A stretch of 64,000 nt of DNA from Pontibacter pudoricolor (GCF_010092985.1 NZ_CP048106.1:806001-870000); one strand, 5' to 3'; counted from the first letter of the stretch, positions 36,308 through 46,789 are shown. The notes: generated by a model not told the origin, from the letters alone. Numbers and translations: made by a program.

Positions 36308-37441
36308 TTAAGTAACCTTTAAAATATTGCCCACAACCTGTAAAAGCTTCTCCTCTTCGGATTTCCAGAAAATAGCAGTTGGTATCCCGGGTCTGTAGAA
36401 GCTGGATTTATAAAGTGCTTGTAATAAGTTTTTTGGGTTGTAGTTCTTAAAGTCAATTGTTAGGCCTGCATCTGCTTTAGTTAACAGGTTTTCCCAGACA
36501 GGGTTTTGCTGAATTAATATAGGTAGACCATATGCCATATACTCGTATAGTTTTGTAGGGATGCACCGGAACGTACTCGGGTTTGGCTGATACGGCAGTA
36601 ACCCGACATTATGCGAAGCGATGGCCTGAAGTATTTCGGGGTGCGGTATCAGATGAGCGCCACCTATTAAAGTAATGTACGGTTTGCCAGCTATAGTTTG
36701 TTTAAGCTTTTGCAACGTAGGTGTATGGGCACAGTAGCCGATTATAGTTAGCGTTACATTTAGGTTAAGCAGGTGAAGTTGTTCCGTAAGTTTTATAGCT
36801 TCAAATATACCATATATACCCGCTATGGTACCGGAGTAAAGGAGTTTTATAGTTTCAGTGTTTACCCTGACTGGCGTAGTAGGTAAACTATAGTTTACAG
36901 CGGGTTTATACTTGTTCTCTAAAACAGTGTAGCGGTTGCTTAAAAAAGTAAGTTCCCGGGCATAACTCTGCTCAGCCAGAAAAAAATGATCTATAGTTGG
37001 CGCAGTCAGTTTCTCTATAGTTTCTACACCTGTAGCCAGCACGCGTTTCAGGATCGGGTTATAGGCATCCTGCGAGGTAAGGTTTAAACTATAGTTCTCT
37101 CTGATATCATAAATCAGGCGGCATTTATAGTTGCGTGCAAAAAGCCAGGCTGGCAATAACAGTTCGTGGGTGCCAACTATAAGCAGGTCGGGTTTTATAG
37201 TTTGCAGTAAACTCCAGAATTTTTGTTGGGCACTAAGTCTGCCTATGCTTAACCTTTTAAAAGAGAAAATGGGATGCAGCTGCATGTTTGCTGGTAAATA
37301 AGCAGGAGCAGGGGCAGTAAAACCGGCAATATGCACCCTGGTGTCCGGCAGCTTACACAGCGAAAGCCCGAGTTTGCCGTACATACGGGTATCGTTTACG
37401 GGTTTTAGCAGCGAGGCAAGCAGAATTCTCTTTTCAGACAT
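36308..37441 (-). CDS. GT4-type glycosyltransferase
   Basis: A 377-residue GT-B protein. N-terminal Rossmann-like half (ILLASLLKPVNDTRMYGKLGLSL), a DLLIVGTHELLLPAWLFA helix, and a C-terminal nucleotide-sugar half (LLYSGTIAGIYGIFEAI, VTLTIIGYC and the SxFRCIPTKLYEYMAYGLPILI loop with the conserved E). The donor and acceptor are unknown. A role in surface polysaccharide is likely. The gene is unusually dense in the AACTATAG palindrome family (five full sites in 1.1 kb). Confidence 0.85.
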   Translation of the reverse strand: MSEKRILLASLLKPVNDTRMYGKLGLSLCKLPDTRVHIAGFTAPAPAYLPANMQLHPIFSFKRLSIGRLSAQQKFWSLLQTIKPDLLIVGTHELLLPAWLFARNYKCRLIYDIRENYSLNLTSQDAYNPILKRVLATGVETIEKLTAPTIDHFFLAEQSYARELTFLSNRYTVLENKYKPAVNYSLPTTPVRVNTETIKLLYSGTIAGIYGIFEAIKLTEQLHLLNLNVTLTIIGYCAHTPTLQKLKQTIAGKPYITLIGGAHLIPHPEILQAIASHNVGLLPYQPNPSTFRCIPTKLYEYMAYGLPILIQQNPVWENLLTKADAGLTIDFKNYNPKNLLQALYKSSFYRPGIPTAIFWKSEEEKLLQVVGNILKVT

Positions 37442-37454
37442 CGGTTAAATTTAA

Positions 37455-37462
37455 TACTTTTA
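37455..37462 (+). promoter_or_regulatory. -7-like element of dapD
   Basis: TACTTTTA (TAnnTTTA), 30 bp upstream of the dapD ATG. Weak but well placed. Confidence 0.3.
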
Positions 37463-37491
37463 CGCATTATTCAATATCAACTATATTTTAG

Positions 37492-38304
37492 ATGACGCTT
37501 CAGACAATTATAGAACAGGCCTGGGAAAACCGTGAACTGTTGAAGGAGCAGGCTACTGTAGATGCGGTACGTGCTGTAATAGAAGATTTAGATAAGGGCA
37601 AACTACGCGTGGCAGAGCCGGTAGGCGACGAGTGGCAGGTGAACGAATGGGTTAAGAAAGCGGTGCTGATGTATTTCCCGATTCAGGCCATGAAGACCAT
37701 AGAAGTAGGTCCTTTTGAGTTTCATGACAAGATTGCACTGAAGACCAACTATGCGGCACAAGGTGTGCGTGTTGTACCTCATGCCATCGCGCGGTATGGT
37801 TCTTTCCTGTCTAAAGGGGTGATCATGATGCCATCTTATGTAAATATTGGTGCATGGGTTGGCGAAGGAACGATGGTTGATACATGGGCTACTGTTGGTA
37901 GCTGCGCACAGGTGGGTAAAAATGTACACTTAAGCGGTGGCGTTGGCCTTGGTGGTGTATTGGAGCCCGTGCAGGCTGCCCCGGTAATTATCGAAGATGG
38001 TGCCTTTATCGGATCGAGAAGTATACTGGTAGAAGGTTGCCGCATTGGTAAGGAAGCCGTAATTGGTGCTGGTGTAACTATAACCGGTAGCTCCAAGATA
38101 ATAGACGTTACAGGAAGCGAGCCGAAAGAGTATAAAGGCTATGTGCCACCACGCGCTGTGGTTATACCGGGTTCGTATACCAAGAAATTCCCTGCCGGCG
38201 ATTTCCAGGTGCCTTGCGCCCTGATCATTGGTCAGCGTAAAGAAAGTACAGACCTGAAAACTTCGCTGAATGATGCGCTGCGCGAAAATGCGGTTGCTGT
38301 TTAA
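37492..38304 (+). CDS. dapD: 2,3,4,5-tetrahydropyridine-2,6-dicarboxylate N-succinyltransferase
   Basis: A 270-residue left-handed beta-helix acyltransferase. N-terminal helical domain to about residue 95, then hexapeptide repeats (SKGVIMMPSYVNIGAWVGEGTMVDTWATVGSCAQVG, SGGVGLGGVLEP, IEDGAFIGSRSILVEG) and a short C-terminal strand domain. It transfers succinyl from succinyl-CoA in the lysine/diaminopimelate pathway. Length and motifs are canonical. It is divergent from the glycosyltransferase gene (50 bp). Confidence 0.97.
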   Translation: MTLQTIIEQAWENRELLKEQATVDAVRAVIEDLDKGKLRVAEPVGDEWQVNEWVKKAVLMYFPIQAMKTIEVGPFEFHDKIALKTNYAAQGVRVVPHAIARYGSFLSKGVIMMPSYVNIGAWVGEGTMVDTWATVGSCAQVGKNVHLSGGVGLGGVLEPVQAAPVIIEDGAFIGSRSILVEGCRIGKEAVIGAGVTITGSSKIIDVTGSEPKEYKGYVPPRAVVIPGSYTKKFPAGDFQVPCALIIGQRKESTDLKTSLNDALRENAVAV

Positions 38305-38351
38305 TTACTAATTGCTGATTATTAAAGGTTAACTGGTAGAGTCAGCATGTA

Positions 38352-38409
38352 AACTATAAAACAAAAGGAGCCTCTACCAAATGGCAGGGGCTCCTTTTGT
38401 TTTATAGTT
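38352..38409 (+). terminator. dapD terminator containing the AACTATA motif
   Basis: A 21-bp perfect stem: AACTATAAAACAAAAGGAGCC at 38352-38372 with its complement at 38389-38409. The outer end of each arm is an AACTATA/TATAGTT unit. 48 bp after the dapD stop. Confidence 0.85.
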
Positions 38410-38505
38410 GGTTTAAAGAATCTGTTGGTCCTGGAGTTTCTGCAAGGGCGATTTTCTTCATCCCGATAATACTTAAATCCTGAAAACCCCGATCCAGACA
38501 AACAA

Positions 38506-38538
38506 AAAGCCGCTGCAGGTATTACCAGCAGCGGCTTT
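38506..38538. terminator. Second terminator, facing hbd-like gene
   Basis: AAAGCCGCTG / CAGCGGCTTT stem with T-rich flank, downstream of the 3-hydroxybutyryl-CoA dehydrogenase stop (38596) on the minus strand. Confidence 0.7.
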
Positions 38539-38595
38539 CTTATTTAAAATTGCCTGGTATGTTTAATCTATAGTTGATCAACCAACAATCAGCAA

Positions 38596-39489
38596 TTAAC
38601 GCTTCTTAAAACGGTCGGCAACTATAAGCTCTTTCGTACCGTGTGTCCAGCTATAAAAGCCCTGGCCTGACTTTGCACCTTTGTGTCCTGCCTGAACCAT
38701 GTTTACCAGTAGCGGGCATGGCGCATATTTCGGGTTGCCAAAGCCATCGTACAACACATTCAGGATAGATAAGCAAACATCCAGTCCGATGAAATCCGCC
38801 AGTTGCAGCGGGCCCATCGGGTGAGCCATTCCAAGCTTCATGATCGTGTCAATCTCTTCCACGCCAGCTACGCCTTCATATAAACTATAAATCGCTTCGT
38901 TGATCATCGGCATCAGGATGCGGTTTGCTACAAAGCCAGGGTAATCGTTACATTCGGTAGGTACTTTGCCCAGTTGCAACGACATATCCATTACCTGTTT
39001 TGTCACTTCATCAGAGGTAGAATAACCGCGGATGATCTCTACCAGCTTCATTACCGGAACCGGGTTCATGAAGTGCATGCCGATAACTTTATCGGGACGA
39101 TCGGTAACAGATGCAATTTTAGTAATAGAGATAGAAGAGGTGTTGCTGGCAAGAATAGCTTCCGGCTTCGCAAAGCTACTCAGGTCGCGGAAGATCTTCA
39201 GTTTCAAGTCTACGTTTTCAGTAGCAGCCTCCACAACCAGGTCAGCTTCTTTAACACCTTCCTGCATGTTTGTATAGGTAGTGATGTTGCCCAGCGTCTG
39301 CTGTTTCTGCTCTTCGGTAAGGTTGCCTTTAGCTATAATGCGGTCCAGGTTTTTGGTAATTGTTCCCAGTGCTTTAGTTAATGCCTCTTCTGATATATCA
39401 ACCAGGGCTACCTGGAAACCATTCTGTGCAAAAACGTGGGCTATGCCGTTGCCCATCGTGCCGGAGCCAATAACTGCTACTTTTTTCAT
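38596..39489 (-). CDS. 3-hydroxybutyryl-CoA dehydrogenase
   Basis: 297 residues from the ATG at 39489 (MKKVAVIGSGTMGNGIAHVFAQ). A longer start at 39525 lacks family support. The Rossmann NAD domain (GSGTMG) is followed by HFMNPVPVMKLVEIIRG (catalytic His) and a C-terminal helical dimer domain (YPGFVANRILMPMINEA). It oxidises (S)-3-hydroxybutyryl-CoA to acetoacetyl-CoA in the cytosol. Together with IcmF it serves short-chain acyl-CoA traffic. Monocistronic. Confidence 0.95.
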   Translation of the reverse strand: MKKVAVIGSGTMGNGIAHVFAQNGFQVALVDISEEALTKALGTITKNLDRIIAKGNLTEEQKQQTLGNITTYTNMQEGVKEADLVVEAATENVDLKLKIFRDLSSFAKPEAILASNTSSISITKIASVTDRPDKVIGMHFMNPVPVMKLVEIIRGYSTSDEVTKQVMDMSLQLGKVPTECNDYPGFVANRILMPMINEAIYSLYEGVAGVEEIDTIMKLGMAHPMGPLQLADFIGLDVCLSILNVLYDGFGNPKYAPCPLLVNMVQAGHKGAKSGQGFYSWTHGTKELIVADRFKKR

Positions 39490-39909
39490 AGGTTCTGTAA
39501 ACATATAGTTTGGAATTGCCTGCAAAGCTAAAAGAAAATCTCTTATTCTATAGTTGTAATCGGTGGCATCTTGGCAGACTTCAACTTTTTGCCTTCCCAG
39601 ATTCTGTTTCTATAGTTTATTTTGAGGTGGTTGTGAAAAAAATAACGATAAGGCAGCTATATACCTGTGTCTCATGTTAGGGTAACCATAACATGCCTGT
39701 TACTAAAGTAGTTAAAGCGGGTAATAGAGCAGGGGATATTATTGCATTAAAGGTTACAACATCGGATTATTTCATAAAAAAGAGCATCTTAATAAATCCT
39801 TTGTAATATATATGCGTAAAAGCTTAAACTAAAAAGTACAACTACTGATTTTTACCGGTGTGTAGCCGAATACAAAAGGTAGTTGTCATAAAACTAAAGA
39901 CTCTTAACT
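39490..39909. other. Intergenic region before lmo0937 pair
   Basis: 420 bp. AACTATAG-type sites are at about 39547 and 39610, and ACAACTAC / GTAGTTGT arms (39838-39885) enclose the leader of the first small gene. A 37-codon ORF at 39693-39806 is not accepted as a gene. Confidence 0.6.
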
Positions 39910-40062
39910 ATGGGAAATTTATTGTATATCATAGCCGTTGTGCTGATAATTTTCTGGCTGATCGGCTTCTTAGGATTTCCGGATGCCGTTGGTGGCATTA
40001 TTCACGTGTTGCTTGTACTGGCTGTAATTGCCGTACTGCTGCGCCTGATCCGGGGAGTTTAA
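39910..40062 (+). CDS. lmo0937 family small membrane protein, copy 1
   Basis: 50 residues with two hydrophobic segments (LLYIIAVVLIIFWLIGFLGF and IIHVLLVLAVIAVLLRLI), joined by a PDAVGG turn. The pattern matches the lmo0937 family of two-helix stress-associated membrane proteins. Its twin follows after 68 bp, and both start MGNLLYIIAV. The function is unknown. It was likely missed by length cut-offs. Confidence 0.8.
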   Translation: MGNLLYIIAVVLIIFWLIGFLGFPDAVGGIIHVLLVLAVIAVLLRLIRGV

Positions 40063-40130
40063 CCTCAAGTTAGTTTACACGTTAATAAAATTAAACAAGC
40101 AACGTACAACTTCATTAAACAATTAAAACT

Positions 40131-40280
40131 ATGGGAAATTTATTGTATATTATAGCAGTTATCCTTGTGATCTTCTGGCTGATCGGCTTCCTGGGATTCC
40201 CTGATGCCGTAGGTGGACTGATCCACATCTTATTAGTCATCGCCGTTATCATGGTGCTTTTACGACTCATACGAGGTTAG
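40131..40280 (+). CDS. lmo0937 family small membrane protein, copy 2
   Basis: 49 residues, about 80% identical to the upstream copy (IIAVILVIFWLIGFLGFPDAVGG, then LIHILLVIAVIMVLLRLIRG). Tandem duplication with conserved spacing suggests one transcript. It ends in a strong terminator. Confidence 0.8.
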   Translation: MGNLLYIIAVILVIFWLIGFLGFPDAVGGLIHILLVIAVIMVLLRLIRG

Positions 40281-40299
40281 CACTACTGATCTATACTTA

Positions 40300-40339
40300 A
40301 AAACAAAAGGACTGCCCTGTAAGGCAGTCCTTTTGTTTT
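40300..40339. terminator. Bidirectional terminator
   Basis: 17-bp stem AAAACAAAAGGACTGCC / GGCAGTCCTTTTGTTTT between the small-protein pair and the convergent beta-barrel candidate. Confidence 0.85.
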
Positions 40340-40353
40340 TATAGTTAGCGAAC

Positions 40354-41079
40354 CTATTTTCTGAAAGGGATATTTACACCTGCCCGAATAACTGGGTTAC
40401 TATAAGGATTCACAATATCGTCGTTGGCATTGTACAGTAACAACAGGTCCAAAGACGCTTTTTCGCCGATGCGTTGCCGGTAACCAATCCCAACCATAGG
40501 CAGTGTCATGGTTTTCCGTAATTTATAGAGTGAATTGTTTGAATTATCGCGCACTAGGTATTCGCGGCTCAGTATCTCTACCTCGGCGTGTGCCAGCAAG
40601 GCGCCATCCATAATATCAAACACTTCCATTTGCGTAAAGCCGCGGCCGCCATAATTGTTCAGCGATTTGCCGCCGTCGCTTATAAAATGATAGACTACCC
40701 CGGTACCAACACTAAACTTGTCTGTAACTCTATAACCGATAATGGGCAACAGAGTAATGTTGGTATAGGAACCAAACTGCAGGCCGAAGCTACCTCCAAA
40801 GTAAAGCTTATCTATAAATTCCTGTTTCTCCTTTTCAGCTTTTTCGGGTTCTTCCTGCACTACCGGTGGCTGCTGCTTTACCGCAGGCTGTGTTTGCGGC
40901 TGCGGCTGTGATTTAGGGGTATATACCGGTTTCTCGGTTCCTGGAGGGCCTGTAGGTAAGGCTGGCTTGCGTTTTACGGTATCCGGCTCTACCTGGGCCA
41001 TAGCTGTAAGGCCTGTAAAAGCAAAAATGCAAAGTGCCAGCAGGCACTTTGCATAATATGTGTTCAGTTTAGCAGACAT
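40354..41079 (-). CDS. Secreted Pro/Gln-rich protein with beta-barrel-like C-terminus
   Basis: 241 residues from the ATG at 41079; a longer in-frame reading to 41157 overlaps the ybiT gene and has unlike composition. Signal peptide ending TAMAQ, then a disordered Pro/Gln/Lys linker (PTGPPGTEKP, QPQPQTQPA), then alternating amphipathic strands with aromatic-capped ends (YFGGSFGLQFGSY, FSVGTGVVYHF, VRAGVNIPFRK). I infer a small outer-membrane barrel. No family name is recognised. Confidence 0.7.
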   Translation of the reverse strand: MSAKLNTYYAKCLLALCIFAFTGLTAMAQVEPDTVKRKPALPTGPPGTEKPVYTPKSQPQPQTQPAVKQQPPVVQEEPEKAEKEKQEFIDKLYFGGSFGLQFGSYTNITLLPIIGYRVTDKFSVGTGVVYHFISDGGKSLNNYGGRGFTQMEVFDIMDGALLAHAEVEILSREYLVRDNSNNSLYKLRKTMTLPMVGIGYRQRIGEKASLDLLLLYNANDDIVNPYSNPVIRAGVNIPFRK

Positions 41080-41086
41080 ACCGATG

Positions 41087-43042
<1,956 letters not shown>

Positions 43043-43510
43043 ATGGCAATTGAAAAAGTGTCTTACCAGAAAATAGCAATTAAATATGGTATTCTGGTAG
43101 GGGTTGCGCACATCATTTACTTCCTGATCATGGGTATATTCGGGTTGCATGATGTTGTGGAACTCTCTTTCTTAAGTGGTATATTCCTTGTCATCGGTAT
43201 CATCGTTGCCATCTCTAAGTATAAAAGAATGAACAGCATGGTAGAGTATTTCAGCGGGCTTGGAATTGGAGCTACAGTTGGCGTGGTTTCATCGGTGCTG
43301 CTGGCAATCTTCCTGGTGTTGTATATTTCTCTTTATCGTGCCACTTATCTCGAGAACCTGCAATCCAGTTCGCTCTTCCCGGAAAGCATTTCGCTGGTCT
43401 GGCTATTTGTACTGACTATTTTTTACGGCACTATACCTGGCTTTTTTATAGCTTTTATAGCTATGCAATGGTTTAAGCGGGCAGACCATTCTATGCCGGA
43501 ACGTGTTTAA
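43043..43510 (+). CDS. DUF4199 membrane protein, intact copy
   Basis: 155 residues with four membrane segments (about 12-30, 37-55, 72-95 and 120-142). It carries the DUF4199 layout: short first loop GLHDVVELSFLS, KYKRMNSMVEYFSGLGIGA and a final FIAMQWFKR. The function is unknown. It serves as template for the interrupted neighbour 35 bp downstream. Confidence 0.85.
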   Translation: MAIEKVSYQKIAIKYGILVGVAHIIYFLIMGIFGLHDVVELSFLSGIFLVIGIIVAISKYKRMNSMVEYFSGLGIGATVGVVSSVLLAIFLVLYISLYRATYLENLQSSSLFPESISLVWLFVLTIFYGTIPGFFIAFIAMQWFKRADHSMPERV

Positions 43511-43545
43511 TATATACAACCTCTAACCTTGCTATATCCTACGTT

Positions 43546-44003
43546 ATGGAAAAGATTGCCCTGAAGTATGGCTTGCTCACGGCTATTGGCCTGATTGGCT
43601 ATTTCTTTATCATGAAGGCAATAGGGCTGTCTCATATTGTGGAGTTACGTTTCCTGAACTCCGTAATCCTGACTATCGGGATTGTGATGGCGTTGCGGGG
43701 ATTTAAGCGGGCAAAAAAGAGCATTTTGGTTATTTAAGTGGTTTAGGCCTGGCCTTTTTAACTTCAGTGGTAGCTACTATCCTTTTTTCGGCCTTTATGC
43801 TTATCTATATCAAAACGTTTGACAACTCACTGCTTGCTGTGCTGTCACATAACAGTATGGTAGGAGAGCGGGTCTCCAGCACGCCGGGGCTGGTTATTTT
43901 TATGGTTCTGATGCTGGAAGGAGTTATTTCAGGCGCTATGATCGGTTTCATAGCAATGCAGTTCTTTAAACGTCCGGACCACACGGTACCCAACAGCCCG
44001 TGA
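43546..44003 (+). CDS. DUF4199 membrane protein, read through a -1 frameshift
   Basis: Two frames make one 152-residue DUF4199 protein. Frame 1 covers 43546-43737 and stops at TAA; frame 2 (-1) carries the rest to 44003. They join at A AAA AAG (43713-43719), with codons GCA AAA AAG in frame, so a -1 slip yields ...KRAKKEHFGYLSGLG..., aligning to the intact copy's KRMNSMVEYFSGLG. A real mutation or an A6/A7 sequencing error would look the same. Four membrane segments as in the neighbour. The downstream hairpin is weak. Confidence 0.7.
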
Positions 44004-44017
44004 AACTATAGCTTAAC

Positions 44018-44066
44018 TATAACATAAAGGCCTCAGAAATTCTATTTCTGAGGCCTTTATGTTATA
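44018..44066. terminator. 23-bp perfect terminator stem
   Basis: TATAACATAAAGGCCTCAGAAAT (44018-44040) and its complement (44044-44066) around a 3-nt loop. It closes the DUF4199 pair and faces the small convergent gene at 44084. Confidence 0.85.
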
Positions 44067-44083
44067 TAAGATTTTGTTCCATT

Positions 44084-44314
44084 TCATTTTACCATGTAAT
44101 CGGGTCGTTGAATGATTTGCACTACAATTTCGTGCATATCACCATCCTTGTCTTTTAACCGGAAAGTAAGTTGTGGATTATCAATGTCATGTTCTGCTTT
44201 TATATCAATTACCTGCGCTTTGTCTATCTTATTTTCTAATTGAGGGCTCAGCTCATGAAATGCTTTTGCAAAATCAACTTCCAGTGTGCTGGGGTTATAG
44301 TGTAGTGTTCTCAT
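44084..44314 (-). CDS. Hypothetical protein, 76 aa
   Basis: 76 residues, one predicted helix (LEVDFAKAFHELSPQLENKI) and two beta strands (QLTFRLKDKDGDMHEIVVQII). No membrane segment, no recognised family. Its own strand and the terminator beside it suggest a separate transcript. Confidence 0.55.
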   Translation of the reverse strand: MRTLHYNPSTLEVDFAKAFHELSPQLENKIDKAQVIDIKAEHDIDNPQLTFRLKDKDGDMHEIVVQIIQRPDYMVK

Positions 44315-44621
44315 AAGTTCAGTTCAAGTCACCTGCCTGGTGCGGGGTATAATTGCTGCTTGTTAAAATACTAAAATGTATAGTATAGTCTTATATACCA
44401 TTTTACGCAGGCTATGTTACCATTATCACGTTTTATATATCATATTCTTAATACAATATTGGTGTAAGTTGGAAAAGCAACATTTCGGGTTTGAAACAGT
44501 ATGAATTTGTTTTGTATGGCATTATTAAAAATATACTAAAACAAGATAACCTGATCTGAGTTTTTGCGTTGAAGTAGCTAGTAACACATCCTGTAGTTTA
44601 CAGGCAATAAATCAGATACTC
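44315..44621. other. AT-rich intergenic region
   Basis: 307 bp between divergent genes, AT-rich, containing ATGTATAGTATAG near 44376. No recognisable gene or regulatory site. Confidence 0.5.
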
Positions 44622-45014
44622 ATGAAGACATATATACTAACCCTGGCGCTTGGCCTTATTACAACAGCTGGTTTTGCACAGCGCATAACCAAAGGCGATG
44701 ACGGCCTTGACAAGAAAGTTCTGGAGGTACAGGTTACAGGCCCGGCCTTATTAACCCTGGAAATGGAGCGCGAACTACAGCTTACAGCACAGCAGCAGCA
44801 GGAAGTAAAGCAGCTAAACGAGTTACGCTACCAGCAACTACTGGAAACAGAAAAAACAGCCACAGCCGTCAGCAACGATCAAATGATACAGAAAGTGCAC
44901 CTGCAAAATGATAAGGCACTTACTAAAGTGCTTTCATCGGAGCAGCTTCGCCGTTTCCTGGAGCTGGAAGGAAGGCAGCACGCACAGCACTTAAGCGAAC
45001 TGGATAACCACTAA
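44622..45014 (+). CDS. Secreted hypothetical protein, Spy/LTXXQ-like
   Basis: 130 residues with a signal peptide (ILTLALGLITTAGFAQ). The mature part is helical and Gln-rich (TLEMERELQLTAQQQQEVKQLNELRYQQLLETE, VLSSEQLRRFLEL). The pattern L-T-x-x-Q resembles Spy/CpxP-type periplasmic proteins, but the match is weak. The function is not assigned. Confidence 0.7.
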   Translation: MKTYILTLALGLITTAGFAQRITKGDDGLDKKVLEVQVTGPALLTLEMERELQLTAQQQQEVKQLNELRYQQLLETEKTATAVSNDQMIQKVHLQNDKALTKVLSSEQLRRFLELEGRQHAQHLSELDNH

Positions 45015-45023
45015 ATAAATCAC

Positions 45024-45068
45024 AAAAACTAAAGAAGCCCGGGCATTACTCGGGCTTCTTTAGTTTTT
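45024..45068. terminator. Terminator overlapping the end of the lipoprotein gene
   Basis: 18-bp stem AAAAACTAAAGAAGCCCG / CGGGCTTCTTTAGTTTTT. The minus-strand gene ends (TAA at 45046-45048) in the loop, so one arm also encodes its last residues (KLKKPE). Confidence 0.8.
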
Positions 45069-45447
45069 GTGGTTGGCTATAGTTTACTTCCGAAACTTTG
45101 CCCAACGAGTTAATTCTTACTTCCACGCGGTTTGCTTCCGATAATTCATTGGTACTCTGGCATTGTTCACCCGCTTCAAGGTAATAATAGTAGATGCGCT
45201 GGCTGCGCTCCAGCAATTCTTCTTTATCAGGTTTGCCCAATACGTTACGAACTATATATTCTTTTTTGCCAACCATATCTTTCCTGATCTTTTCAAATTC
45301 AGGGGCGAGTTTTGCGCGGTCGCCTTTGCAGGCATTTTTATCGGCTTTCCAGGTATTGCTGTCAAAATCTTTCATGCTTTCAGGTGAGCCGCAGGCTACA
45401 GCCAGAACAAAGACAGACAGATAAAGGAGGCAGTTGATCTTCTTCAT
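45046..45447 (-). CDS. Lipoprotein, 133 aa, OmlA/SmpA-like
   Basis: 133 residues with lipobox VLAVACG (Cys at about 19). The body is Lys-rich with helix VRNVLGKPDKEELLERSQRIYYYYLEAGEQC, then VEVRINSLGKVSEVNYSQP. The GKPD and late beta motif weakly resemble OmlA/SmpA (BamE-type) lipoproteins. This is inference. The C-terminus is encoded in the shared terminator. Confidence 0.7.
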   Translation of the reverse strand: MKKINCLLYLSVFVLAVACGSPESMKDFDSNTWKADKNACKGDRAKLAPEFEKIRKDMVGKKEYIVRNVLGKPDKEELLERSQRIYYYYLEAGEQCQSTNELSEANRVEVRINSLGKVSEVNYSQPQKLKKPE

Positions 45448-45692
45448 GGCACAAAAATAAAATATATAAACTCATAATGCCTGTTAAACCATTAAATTAA
45501 CTGTATAAAAGCCAGACTATAATTTTATTCCAGAACTATATACTTTTACTGTCATGCGTTGCGTTGAACTATAAAGAGAAGCGGGTTTAACTTTTAGAAG
45601 ATATTTGCCAGGCTCTTTCTGCCCGTATGGAACAATTTTTACGGTTTTACCTGTTACAAAACGAATCCCGTACTTAAGAACCTTAAAAACCT

Positions 45693-46499
45693 ATGTTGAG
45701 ACCAGCTATCCTCTTACTAGCGTTAAGCCTTGTATCTTTCAGTTCTCCGGAAGCAAACCCAATGGGTGAAGCAGCAATTCCAGCAACAACAGAAACTGCC
45801 ATTGCAACAACTGGTGGCCTGTCTTTCGAAGAGAAGCAAATGGCTTTTTCGCAGCACCTGGAGCAAGTATACCAGGAGGCAAACCTTAAAAACAAAGGCC
45901 TTTCTTTCCCTGTATTTAAACAAGCTTTTATCGGTTTCCTTAACCTGAAGCAACGCGCATCCGTCTCTCCGGAACAGGATATTTTAACTATAGTTGATTT
46001 TACAAAGTCGAGCCGCGAGAAACGCATGTGGGTAATTGACCTTGAAGCTAAAAAGGTGTTATTCAACACCCTTGTAGCGCATGGCCGTAATACTGGCAAC
46101 GACAAAGCTGTTAAATTCTCAAATAAGCCAAACTCTTACATGAGCAGCCTCGGCTTTTATGTTACAGATCAAACTTATTTTGGAAAGCATGGCCTTTCAT
46201 TAAAATTAGAAGGTATGGACGAAGGCTTTAATACCAATGCCAGGGAGCGTGCTATAGTTATACATGGTGCCGACTACGCCACTGACGATTTTGTGAAGCA
46301 ATACGGCCGCCTGGGCCGCAGTCTTGGTTGTCCTGCACTGCCAACGGAGATATCTAAAGAAGTAATTGAAACGATTAAGAATGAGACGGTGCTGTATGTT
46401 CACAGTAACGATGCCACTTATAAGTCGAACTACCTGAATACAGCTCTTGCAGTAGAAAGTTTTGCTGCTGATCTGTCTGTTTTCGCAGAAAATATTTAA
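45693..46499 (+). CDS. Murein L,D-transpeptidase catalytic domain family protein
   Basis: 268 residues: N-terminal signal (residues 1-18), a linker, then a YkuD-related domain at about 95-245 with MWVIDLEAKKVLFNTLVAHG, AIVIHGADY and the catalytic motif GRSLGCPALP holding the nucleophilic Cys. It may cross-link or edit peptidoglycan. The variant is the one common in Bacteroidota. Monocistronic with its own terminator. Confidence 0.88.
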   Translation: MLRPAILLLALSLVSFSSPEANPMGEAAIPATTETAIATTGGLSFEEKQMAFSQHLEQVYQEANLKNKGLSFPVFKQAFIGFLNLKQRASVSPEQDILTIVDFTKSSREKRMWVIDLEAKKVLFNTLVAHGRNTGNDKAVKFSNKPNSYMSSLGFYVTDQTYFGKHGLSLKLEGMDEGFNTNARERAIVIHGADYATDDFVKQYGRLGRSLGCPALPTEISKEVIETIKNETVLYVHSNDATYKSNYLNTALAVESFAADLSVFAENI

Positions 46500-46529
46500 T
46501 GCTATAGTTGATAACAACTACCTGTAGTT

Positions 46530-46572
46530 AAAAAGAAATGCCCCTGCTTAACTGGCAGGGGCATTTCTTTTT
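46530..46572. terminator. Bidirectional terminator
   Basis: 18-bp stem AAAAAGAAATGCCCCTGC / GCAGGGGCATTTCTTTTT between the transpeptidase-like gene and the convergent small membrane protein. Confidence 0.85.
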
Positions 46573-46591
46573 GTAGTAACTTAAGTTACAT

Positions 46592-46789
46592 CTAGGTCTG
46601 GTCTTTCGTGGTTTTTACAAGGCTGATTCCTGAGAAGAAGAAGATCAAGCCGATAACGAACGGTACAGCAGCAGAAAATTTACCGACTGCCACACCATCA
46701 CCACCCATCAGGAAAGCGTATGCTCCCCAAATGATGCCTATGATACCTAATATCGTTAGCAAGGCACCAAAAGTCCTTTTCATATTCAT
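46592..46789 (-). CDS. Two-helix small membrane protein, 65 aa
   Basis: 65 residues with two membrane segments (FGALLTILGIIGIIWGAYAFLM and FVIGLIFFFSGISLV). Short basic tail KTTKDQT. A conserved-looking but unnamed Bacteroidota type. It reads toward the terminator at 46530. Confidence 0.7.
   Translation of the reverse strand: MNMKRTFGALLTILGIIGIIWGAYAFLMGGDGVAVGKFSAAVPFVIGLIFFFSGISLVKTTKDQT

Noticed and set aside
39693..39806. 37-codon ORF (MPVTKVVKAG...) upstream of the lmo0937 pair
   Set aside because: No family look, no promoter of its own and no independent support. It could be tested by conservation, but it is not strong enough to list as a gene.
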